From JBOFCS01 sp051646185 (lineage in GTDB: Bacteria > Actinomycetota > Actinomycetes > Mycobacteriales > Mycobacteriaceae), in assembly GCA_051646185.1 (NCBI GenBank), contig JBOFCS010000217.1:1-11753 (forward strand): DNA of 11,753 nt. The letters are read 5' to 3'. The position numbers and the translations under genes were made by a program. Below the pieces are notes generated by a model. That model worked only from the letters and a program-made list of their open reading frames with translations. It was not told the origin of the DNA and did not search any database. Shown one piece after another: positions 6,435 to 11,753 of the stretch; position 1 is the first letter of the stretch; the number at the start of each line of letters is the position of its first letter.

Positions 6435-7495
6435 TGCTACCGATAGTGCAGCCCGGCCCGTTAAATGCCATTACCGATGTTCCTGGAATCCTTGTGGGTA
6501 ACCATCACCGGCTTGATTCGTCGGTGGAGCTAGGTTCGGGGTGGGCTGCTGGCTCAACGGTTGTTCGTGCTCCCCTCGGTACAACTGCTGGTGTTGATGT
6601 TCGAGGAGGGGGTCCGGGGACAAGGGAAACTGATCTACTTGATCCAAGTCATACTGTTCAACATGTTAATGCTGTATTGCTCAGTGGTGGAAGTGCTTAC
6701 GGGTTAGCTGCTGCCGATGGGGTGATGCGATGGCATGAGGAGCGGCGGATTGGTATTGCGTTAGATGTGCAAGGACATGTTGTGCCAATTGTTCCTGGCG
6801 CAGTGATTTTTGATCTCCCATTAGGGGCTTGGGGGAATAGGCCCGATGCGGAATTTGGCTATCAGGCAGCTGCTAACGCCGACACCGTGTTTGCATGTGG
6901 ATCAGTAGGGGCGGGGGTGGCGGCTCGAGCGGGTTCCCTCAAAGGGGGGCTTGGCACCGCGAGTGTTTGCCTGGACTCAGGGATTATGGTTGGGGCCCTG
7001 ATGGTCGCCAACCCGGTTGGTTCAGCAGTGGATACAAGCACGGGGTTGCCCTGGGGCGCAACTGCTTTTGGTCGGACTAGGGTTTCTCTGCAAACCCCGA
7101 CCGGTGAAGATGTTGCTCACTTTTCCACTCTGGAAGCGAAGGGAACAGTGCTTAATACCACTATTGGGGTAGTGGCTACGAATGCAAAATTAAGCAAAGC
7201 ATCTTGTAAACGTGTTGCCGTAGCGGCCCATGATGGACTAGCTCGGGCAATTCGGCCAGCGCATTCGCCTTTGGACGGAGATACAATTTTTGCACTAGCA
7301 ACCGGTCAGCGACTTTTGCCCAATCCGCTAGGGACTCCCGGAGCTTTTCCTGACGAATTGGCTCTTCTTGATCAGGTGTGCGCTGCTGCCGCGCTATGCG
7401 TTGAACAGGCAATTGTGCACGCATTGCTCATGGCCACTTCGGTGGCTGGAATTCCTACATATCGGGAGATATTTCCTTCAGCGTTAAGGGATTAG
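6434..7495 (+). CDS. P1 family (S58) peptidase, DmpA/L-aminopeptidase-D-esterase-like
   Basis: Member of the DmpA-like autoprocessed hydrolases (Ntn-type, related in fold to ornithine acetyltransferase), 353 residues. It begins with LNAITDVPGILVGNHH, typical of the family, then DVRGGGPGTRETDLLDP (55-71) and LLSGGSAYGLAAADGVM (82-98). The presumed self-cleavage site is in LNTTIGVVATNA, with Thr242 the likely N-terminal nucleophile of the beta chain after cleavage behind Asn241. The substrate in actinobacteria is not established; M. tuberculosis Rv1333 is the positional counterpart. An upstream in-frame start at 6377 would overlap DUF2017 by 58 bases and add 19 residues unlike the family. ATG 6434 overlaps the DUF2017 stop by one base (TGATG), implying translational coupling. 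Confidence 0.88.
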   Translation: MLPIVQPGPLNAITDVPGILVGNHHRLDSSVELGSGWAAGSTVVRAPLGTTAGVDVRGGGPGTRETDLLDPSHTVQHVNAVLLSGGSAYGLAAADGVMRWHEERRIGIALDVQGHVVPIVPGAVIFDLPLGAWGNRPDAEFGYQAAANADTVFACGSVGAGVAARAGSLKGGLGTASVCLDSGIMVGALMVANPVGSAVDTSTGLPWGATAFGRTRVSLQTPTGEDVAHFSTLEAKGTVLNTTIGVVATNAKLSKASCKRVAVAAHDGLARAIRPAHSPLDGDTIFALATGQRLLPNPLGTPGAFPDELALLDQVCAAAALCVEQAIVHALLMATSVAGIPTYREIFPSALRD

Positions 7496-7517
7496 ATCCT
7501 TCAAAGGTTACAGATTA

Positions 7518-8198
7518 GTGCAGAAGGTGGTAGTGATCGTGGAAAGTCGGCTTAGCTCTCGGGAGCACAAGCACATCCCTCGATGGAAACAGGCGGCAAT
7601 GGTAGTGGGTTCGTTTACCGTAATGCTTTACGTAATTGAATTAGCTGACGTTATTTTGGGGCATCGACTTGATCATGCTGGAATCGAGCCGCAGACAGTA
7701 GATGGTTTCTGGGGTATCCTCTTTGCGCCAATACTTCATGCCGGGTGGGGGCATGTGTTAGCAAATACTTTGCCGACTTTGGTTTTAGGATTTCTCTGTG
7801 CATTGGCTGGACTTCGACAGTTTATTATCGTGACTGCCATTATTTGGATTGTTAGTGGAATGGGCACGTGGTTTTTAGGTGACATTGGAACTGGTTTACC
7901 GGCCAACATGCATACCACACATCTGGGGGCATCAAGTCTTATTTTTGGGTGGCTTACCTTCTTGCTAACACGAGGTCTTTTCACACGTAACCTATGGCAA
8001 ATTCTTCTTGGGGTAGCGGTATTTTGTGGGTACGGGGGGCTTTTATGGGGAATTTTTCCTGGGAGATTTGGAATCTCCTGGCAAGGACATCTGTGTGGTG
8101 CTGTTGCGGGGGTGCTCGCAGCGTGGTTCGTTGCTTCGCGGGGACGGGGCGCGCGCAAAGGTCGTTCATGGCCACCCACTACAGTTTCAGGTTTGTGA
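7518..8198 (+). CDS. Rhomboid family intramembrane serine protease (variant GASS active site)
   Basis: A 226-residue polytopic membrane protein with about six hydrophobic segments (roughly residues 28-46, 65-92, 100-121, 137-151, 160-180, 190-206). Rhomboid features are LHAGWGHVLANTLP (73-86, the HxxxNxxx element), HLGASSLIFGW (135-145) with presumed nucleophile Ser139, and SWQGHLCGAVAG (187-198) with catalytic His191. The usual GxSG reads GASS here: Ser140 replaces the second glycine, which is unusual. The fold suggests cleavage of membrane proteins within or near the membrane; substrates are unknown. It corresponds in position to Rv1337. The start is GTG 7518, with AAAGG about 10 bases upstream; GTG 7539, preceded by AAGGTGG, is an alternative (219 residues). 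The C-terminus is basic and overlaps murI. Confidence 0.88.
   Translation: MQKVVVIVESRLSSREHKHIPRWKQAAMVVGSFTVMLYVIELADVILGHRLDHAGIEPQTVDGFWGILFAPILHAGWGHVLANTLPTLVLGFLCALAGLRQFIIVTAIIWIVSGMGTWFLGDIGTGLPANMHTTHLGASSLIFGWLTFLLTRGLFTRNLWQILLGVAVFCGYGGLLWGIFPGRFGISWQGHLCGAVAGVLAAWFVASRGRGARKGRSWPPTTVSGL
8157..8161 (+). promoter_or_regulatory. murI ribosome binding site
   Basis: AAAGG with 6 bases to ATG 8168, inside the rhomboid gene. It supports ATG 8168 as the murI start over GTG 8195. Confidence 0.5.
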
Positions 8199-9028
8199 GT
8201 ACTTCTCCCGATGCTGCGCTTGCTCCGGTCGGCATCTTTGACTCGGGTGTAGGTGGTCTTACAGTTGCTCGCGCAATTATTGACCAGCTACCGGACGAAA
8301 ACATTATCTATGTTGGGGATACCGCGCACGGTCCTTATGGGCCCTTAACTATTCCTGAGATTCGGGCACATGCTTTGGCGATAGCTGACGATCTTGTTGA
8401 TCGTGGGGTTAAAGCTTTAGTAATTGCCTGTAACACTGCTTCGGCAGCCTGTTTGCGAGATGCAAGAGAACGGTATCCGGTACCGGTTATTGAAGTTGTT
8501 TTGCCTGCAGTTCGGAGGGCGGTTTCAACTACTAAAACCGGCAGAATTGGTGTGATCGGTACCGCTGCCACCGTTGCTTCGCGGGCTTATGAGGACGCCT
8601 TTGCCGCTGCTCCTGATGCCACAATTTTGTCGGTTGCCGGCCCGGGTTTTGTTGATTTTGTTGAGCGCGGGATTACCAGCGGTCGACAGATTCTGGGACT
8701 GGCTCAAGGCTATTTAGCGCCATTGCAGCAGGCTAATATTGATACTTTAGTGTTGGGTTGTACGCATTATCCGTTACTTTCCGGGCTTATCCAGCTGGCC
8801 ATGGGTGACCAGGTGATTTTAGTGTCGAGCGCCGAAGAAACTGCAAAGGATGTGCTGCGGGTTCTCAGTGAGCAAGATCTACTTCGTGGACATGAGGAAG
8901 GCCCTGCTAGGCGAATTTTTGAGGCCACCGGAGACCCGGATGCATTTGCAAAACTTGCAGCTCGATTTTTAGGCCCAGCATTAACTTCAGTGAAACCGGC
9001 AGCAACTCGCGACTCCGGTATGCGATGA
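8168..9028 (+). CDS. murI: Glutamate racemase MurI
   Basis: Converts L-glutamate to D-glutamate for peptidoglycan in the cytoplasm. From ATG 8168 it is 286 residues, the normal size. Key residues are Asp25-Ser26 (VGIFDSGVGGLTV), YGPL at 57-60, Cys88 in IACNTAS and Cys198-His200 in LGCTHYP; these are the two catalytic cysteines and their partner residues, all intact. Two starts are plausible. ATG 8168 has AAAGG 6 bases upstream and overlaps the rhomboid gene by 31 bases. GTG 8195 gives a 4-base GTGA overlap and 277 residues but has only a close AGG. The frame continues open upstream to 7994, but that stretch lies in the rhomboid gene and does not resemble MurI. cpdA follows 66-78 bases later. 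Confidence 0.95.
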   Translation: MATHYSFRFVSTSPDAALAPVGIFDSGVGGLTVARAIIDQLPDENIIYVGDTAHGPYGPLTIPEIRAHALAIADDLVDRGVKALVIACNTASAACLRDARERYPVPVIEVVLPAVRRAVSTTKTGRIGVIGTAATVASRAYEDAFAAAPDATILSVAGPGFVDFVERGITSGRQILGLAQGYLAPLQQANIDTLVLGCTHYPLLSGLIQLAMGDQVILVSSAEETAKDVLRVLSEQDLLRGHEEGPARRIFEATGDPDAFAKLAARFLGPALTSVKPAATRDSGMR

Positions 9029-9087
9029 TTTTCCGACTAGTTATCTATTGGACGCGGCACGCCGGAATTAGGCAAAGTCGATTGTGA

Positions 9088-9095
9088 GAAGGGAG
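9088..9095 (+). promoter_or_regulatory. cpdA ribosome binding site
   Basis: GAAGGGAG ends 11 bases before ATG 9107, a slightly long spacing. It is too close to the upstream GTG 9095 and too far from ATG 9116, so it favours ATG 9107. Confidence 0.45.
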
Positions 9096-9106
9096 TGCAT
9101 GGCAGC

Positions 9107-9907
9107 ATGGCGGCTATGCGCATGACGGTTCTGGGTTGTTCCGGCAGCGTCACTGGTCCACAGTCGGCGGCCTCTGGGTATTTGATTACGGCAGAGGATG
9201 CACCGCCTTTTGTGATTGATTTTGGTGGCGGGGTACTGGGGGCATTACAGCGACATCACGATCCTGGTCAGGTTGCGGTGTTACTTTCCCATTTACATGC
9301 GGACCATTGTTTGGATCTACCTGGTCTTTTTGTCTGGCGCCGGTACCACCCAACCCCCCCGAAGGGGCGTACCCAGATGTTTGGCCCCACAGATTCGGCC
9401 TTACGGATTGGTTTAGCTTCGGCTGAAGTGGGAGGTCAAATTGATGATTTTTCGGATGTAATGGACTTACAGTTATTGCACAGTGGGGTGCCAGTGACTC
9501 TTGGTGGGATCACAGTTGTTCCGCATGAGGTAAATCATCCACCCGAGTCTTTCGGTTTCCGGGTGACCAGCTCCGATGGTCGCGTTTTTGCTTATAGCGG
9601 GGATACTGGGGTGTGCGAGAATTTAGTTGAGCTAGCACGTGATGCTGATGTCTTTTTATGTGAAGCTTCTTGGACGCATGCTCCGGGTGTTCGCCCGTTG
9701 GGTATTCATCTTTCCGGTACCGAAGCTGGGGAGGTTGCCCAACAAGCTGGTGTGGGGGAGTTGTTGCTGACTCATATTCCACCCTGGACTTCCCGAGAAG
9801 ATGTTCTTGCCGAGGCACGATTAGCATTCTCCGGTCCGGTCCATGCGGTATCTGCTGATGAAGTTTTTGATATTGGTGTACGTTCTGCCGTGAAAATTAG
9901 CGGCTAA
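9107..9907 (+). CDS. cpdA: cAMP phosphodiesterase CpdA-like, metallo-beta-lactamase fold
   Basis: Zinc-dependent hydrolase of the metallo-beta-lactamase fold, 266 residues. Metal ligands are HxHxDH at 62-67 (SHLHADH), His144 (EVNHPPESFGF), Asp166 (YSGDTG) and His223 (LLTHIPPW); His201 (GIHLSGTEAG) is also conserved. The N-terminal VLGCSGSVTGP and SGYL match M. tuberculosis Rv1339 and C. glutamicum CpdA (cg2761 as I recall), both reported to degrade cAMP. The position between murI and rph is the same in both species, so the specific name is well supported, although the fold alone would only say phosphodiesterase or hydrolase. Several starts compete (GTG 9095, ATG 9107, ATG 9116, ATG 9122); the Shine-Dalgarno spacing favours 9107. 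In corynebacteria cAMP acts through the regulator GlxR, so this enzyme would affect carbon control. Confidence 0.88.
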   Translation: MAAMRMTVLGCSGSVTGPQSAASGYLITAEDAPPFVIDFGGGVLGALQRHHDPGQVAVLLSHLHADHCLDLPGLFVWRRYHPTPPKGRTQMFGPTDSALRIGLASAEVGGQIDDFSDVMDLQLLHSGVPVTLGGITVVPHEVNHPPESFGFRVTSSDGRVFAYSGDTGVCENLVELARDADVFLCEASWTHAPGVRPLGIHLSGTEAGEVAQQAGVGELLLTHIPPWTSREDVLAEARLAFSGPVHAVSADEVFDIGVRSAVKISG

Positions 9908-9951
9908 GGAGAGTTGGCGAACCGGCTTATTTGTACTGAGGGTCTGCAGGC

Positions 9952-9957
9952 TAGGCT
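9952..9957 (+). promoter_or_regulatory. Candidate -10 element of a leaderless rph promoter
   Basis: TAGGCT followed by 6 bases (CGGGGT) and the rph GTG at 9964. TTGTAC at 9931-9936 could serve as -35 with a 15-base spacer. No Shine-Dalgarno sequence is present. Confidence 0.4.
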
Positions 9958-9963
9958 CGGGGT

Positions 9964-10752
9964 GTGTCGAGACGAGCAGACGGTAGAGCCGACGATGAAC
10001 TCCGCCCAGTAAAGATCACCCGAGGTTTCACTTCCCATCCAGCGGGCTCAGTGTTGGTGGAGTTTGGTAACACGAGGGTGATGTGCACTGCAAGCGTGGA
10101 AGAGGGTGTGCCTCGCTGGCGGAAGGGTTCTGGTCTTGGCTGGTTGACCGCCGAGTACGCCATGCTGCCCGCGGCAACGCATACCCGCAATGGTCGAGAA
10201 TCGGTGAAGGGCAAAGTTGGCGGGCGGACTCAGGAGATTAGCCGGTTAGTAGGTCGATCTTTGCGTGCGTGTATCGATTTGGCAGCACTTGGCGAGAACA
10301 CCATTGCTATTGACTGTGATGTTTTACAAGCCGATGGTGGCACTCGTACCGCAGCGATCACAGGAGCCTATGTTGCGCTCTGCGACGCGGTGACTTACCT
10401 TGCTGCAGCTGGTCGTTTGGCTGACCCTAAGCCTATTTCCTGTGCTATAGCTGCGGTGAGTGTTGGGGTGGTTGACGGTCGGGTGCGTTTGGATTTGCCC
10501 TATGAAGAAGACTCGCGTGCTGAGGTTGATATGAATGTTGTTGCTACCGAAACCGGTACGCTTGTTGAAGTGCAAGGCACGGGTGAAGGTGCAACTTTCC
10601 CGCGGTCCACTTTGGATAAACTTCTTGATTCAGCTTTTATCGGAGCTGAGCAGTTATTTGCCATTCAAAAGCAGGCTTTGGAACTTCCTTACCCTGGCAT
10701 ATTGCCGGAACCGGTAGCTGGTTCTGAGAAAAAGAAGGCTTTCGGCAGTTAA
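9964..10752 (+). CDS. rph: Ribonuclease PH
   Basis: Phosphorolytic 3'-5' exoribonuclease that trims tRNA and rRNA 3' ends, normally a hexamer in the cytoplasm. The 262 residues are close to the usual length. Motifs are RADGRADDELRPV at the N-terminus, GNTRVMCTASV (35-45), GGRTQEISRLVGRSLR (86-101, containing the phosphate-site Arg88), DCDVLQADGGTRTAAI (117-132, with the second phosphate-site Arg128) and PYEEDSRAEVDMNVV (179-193, with catalytic acidic residues). All look intact. The start is GTG 9964; no Shine-Dalgarno sequence lies before it, but a TAGGCT hexamer sits 6 bases upstream. It comes 56 bases after cpdA, and rdgB starts 1 base after its stop, an order shared with M. tuberculosis Rv1340-Rv1341. 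Confidence 0.95.
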   Translation: MSRRADGRADDELRPVKITRGFTSHPAGSVLVEFGNTRVMCTASVEEGVPRWRKGSGLGWLTAEYAMLPAATHTRNGRESVKGKVGGRTQEISRLVGRSLRACIDLAALGENTIAIDCDVLQADGGTRTAAITGAYVALCDAVTYLAAAGRLADPKPISCAIAAVSVGVVDGRVRLDLPYEEDSRAEVDMNVVATETGTLVEVQGTGEGATFPRSTLDKLLDSAFIGAEQLFAIQKQALELPYPGILPEPVAGSEKKKAFGS

Positions 10753-10753
10753 A

Positions 10754-11362
10754 ATGGCAATCACAGTTTTAGTCGCTAGTCGTAATGCAAAGAAGCTCAA
10801 AGAACTTCGTAGAGTTGTTGCTGCCGCTGGAATTGTTGGTATGGAAATAGTGGGCCTTGATGACGTGGCTTCTTATCTGGAAACACCGGAAACTGGAGCA
10901 ACTTTCGAGGAAAATGCATTGATCAAAGCTCGAGATGGGGTTAAAGCGACAGGGCTTCCTTGCTTGGCTGATGATTCTGGACTTACTGTTGATGCGCTTA
11001 ATGGCATGCCTGGGGTGTTATCGGCACGATGGTCCGGTGCCCATGGAAATGACGAAGCAAATACCGCATTGCTACTCGGGCAATTGCAGGATGTGCCACG
11101 TGAACGGCGAGGTGCAGCTTTTATTTCGGTCTGTGCTTTAGTGGCTCCTGATGGTAGCGAGACGGTTGCTTCAGGTAAATGGCAAGGAGTAATTGCTGAT
11201 AAGCCTAGTGGTAGCAATGGATTTGGATACGATCCGATTTTTATTCCACAAGGCAGTCAGCGGAGCTGCGCTGAGTTATCTGCCGAAGAAAAAGATGAGG
11301 TAAGCCATCGGGCTAGAGCTTTGGCCCAGCTTGTTCCGGCCTTGCAGGCTTTAGTTCATTAA
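10754..11362 (+). CDS. rdgB: RdgB/HAM1 dITP/XTP pyrophosphatase
   Basis: Hydrolyses non-canonical purine nucleoside triphosphates (dITP, XTP, ITP) to monophosphates plus pyrophosphate, keeping them out of DNA and RNA. The 202 residues are normal for the family. Motifs are VASRNAKKLKEL (7-18), TFEENALIKA (50-59), LADDSGL (71-77, with the metal-binding and catalytic aspartates), GVLSARWSG (87-95), FGYDPIF (157-163) and SHRARAL (184-190). The ATG follows the rph stop by one base; GAAGG about 15 bases upstream is distant, so translation is probably coupled to rph. The 3' end overlaps the convergent DUF3817 gene by 4 bases. Confidence 0.95.
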   Translation: MAITVLVASRNAKKLKELRRVVAAAGIVGMEIVGLDDVASYLETPETGATFEENALIKARDGVKATGLPCLADDSGLTVDALNGMPGVLSARWSGAHGNDEANTALLLGQLQDVPRERRGAAFISVCALVAPDGSETVASGKWQGVIADKPSGSNGFGYDPIFIPQGSQRSCAELSAEEKDEVSHRARALAQLVPALQALVH

Positions 11363-11688
11363 ACGTTAAAGTCTCGGCGAACCTGTATGGTCCGCTTGTG
11401 TTCTACAAAAAATGATAAAAACGGTACAGTCCCAGCGAGGAGAGTGCCGATGGTCCGGCCAACAGGCCAACGAACTTTCACCGCTAAATCAAGAGTGAAT
11501 CCTAAATAAGCCATGTAGACATAGCCATGCACAATGGCAATCCAACTGGGGACGTTCTCAACACTAAAAATGTACTGAGCAACCATTTCTGCTGTGAGTA
11601 CTAAAAGCCAGATGCCGGTGGCGTAAGCGAGTACACGATACCGCAGTAGTGCATTTTTAACTTTGACGTTTACAACCTCATTGGTCAT
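11359..11688 (-). CDS. DUF3817 family small integral membrane protein
   Basis: A 109-residue membrane protein with three hydrophobic segments (about residues 18-40, 48-70 and 78-96), matching DUF3817 and the product of Rv1342c. Landmarks are YRVLAYATGIWLLVL (17-31), VHGYVYMAYLGFTLDLAVK (53-71) and GTVPFLSFFVEHK (86-98). The conserved HG and FxxE/H motifs are typical of the family, whose function is unknown. The start ATG at 11688 has AGGAA 5 bases upstream; an earlier in-frame start at 11718 would add 10 unrelated residues and overlap the upstream gene more. It lies downstream of an LprD-like gene and overlaps it by 11 bases, so the two are probably co-transcribed. Confidence 0.88.
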   Translation of the reverse strand: MTNEVVNVKVKNALLRYRVLAYATGIWLLVLTAEMVAQYIFSVENVPSWIAIVHGYVYMAYLGFTLDLAVKVRWPVGRTIGTLLAGTVPFLSFFVEHKRTIQVRRDFNV

Positions 11689-11753
11689 GGTTGTTCCTAT
11701 TCTGTGACTGCCGGGCAAGTTCGGCTAGATACCTGTTGTATTCACGACGTTCA
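11678..11753 (-). CDS. C-terminus of an LprD-like protein (5' part outside window)
   Basis: The last 24 codons of a minus-strand gene, ending at TGA 11678-11680. The visible residues include ERREYNRYLAELARQ followed by a polar tail SQNRNNHDQ. This resembles the REYNAYLAELAK ending of M. tuberculosis LprD (Rv1343c), which sits directly upstream of the DUF3817 gene Rv1342c. LprD-like proteins are small membrane or lipoprotein-annotated proteins of unknown function. The stretch is too short for certainty, but the motif and position agree. Confidence 0.65.
   Translation of the reverse strand, partial: ERREYNRYLAELARQSQNRNNHDQ
11694..11698 (-). promoter_or_regulatory. DUF3817 gene ribosome binding site
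   Basis: AGGAA on the minus strand, 5 bases before ATG 11688. It lies within the end of the upstream LprD-like gene and decides the start. Confidence 0.6.

Noticed and set aside
7994..8167. Upstream extension of the murI frame
   Set aside because: It lies wholly in the rhomboid gene, is rich in Trp, Cys and Gly with no MurI resemblance, and arises from reading the rhomboid in another frame.
7736..8179. A 147-residue minus-strand open frame opposite the rhomboid gene
   Set aside because: The composition (many Pro, Arg, His, Thr) is that of a shadow frame opposite a hydrophobic coding region, with no recognisable domain.
9029..9106. Terminator or separate promoter between murI and cpdA
   Set aside because: Only a 4-base stem (CGGC/GCCG) with a tiny loop and no T-tract is present, and no hexamer pair at good spacing stands out.
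10873..11217. A 114-residue minus-strand open frame opposite rdgB
   Set aside because: It is antisense to the conserved ADDSGL and surrounding codons and resembles no family.
1..11753. Mobile elements, CRISPR arrays, tRNA or rRNA genes, phage or defence genes
   Set aside because: No transposase motifs, repeat-spacer pattern, tRNA-like arms or defence domains were seen; nearly every base belongs to conserved core genes.

Overview
The window looks like a conserved housekeeping block from a fairly AT-rich member of the Corynebacteriales, most likely a Corynebacterium. I base this on protein resemblance and on gene order, which follows the Mycobacterium tuberculosis segment from Rv1326c (glgB) to Rv1343c (lprD) as I remember it. 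No mobile element, CRISPR array, tRNA, rRNA or phage gene is visible, and coding density is very high: the longest gap between genes is about 85 bases.

Layout. On the minus strand, reading right to left, are dinG (3389-5422), glgE (1556-3304) and glgB (running off the left edge). dinG is divergent from a plus-strand run starting at 5499: clpS, a DUF2017 gene, a P1/S58 family peptidase, a rhomboid protease, murI, a cAMP-phosphodiesterase-like metallo-beta-lactamase-fold gene (cpdA), rph and rdgB. These are spaced by a few bases or overlap, except for short gaps before cpdA and rph. At the right end rdgB meets, tail to tail, a minus-strand DUF3817 membrane protein gene, which overlaps the last codons of an LprD-like gene entering from the right edge.

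Functions. glgE and glgB would make and branch alpha-1,4-glucan from maltose-1-phosphate. DinG is an iron-sulfur DNA helicase. ClpS delivers substrates to the Clp protease, and the DUF2017 gene accompanies it. The next genes cover peptide processing (P1 peptidase, rhomboid), D-glutamate for the cell wall (murI), cAMP breakdown (cpdA), RNA 3'-end trimming (rph) and clean-up of non-canonical nucleotides (rdgB).

Main anomaly. The glgE reading frame is open, but it lacks about 78 internal residues compared with family members. The missing stretch should hold the third catalytic aspartate and phosphate-binding residues, and several other conserved positions are changed. It looks like a decaying or inactive GlgE, next to a normal-looking glgB. 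Other points of note are an imperfect palindrome upstream of glgE, three genes whose start codon lies exactly 6 bases after a -10-like hexamer (candidate leaderless transcripts), a rhomboid with GASS in place of GxSG, and stop codons of rdgB and the DUF3817 gene that share one TTAA. I found no convincing new system; most of the window is ordinary core genome.
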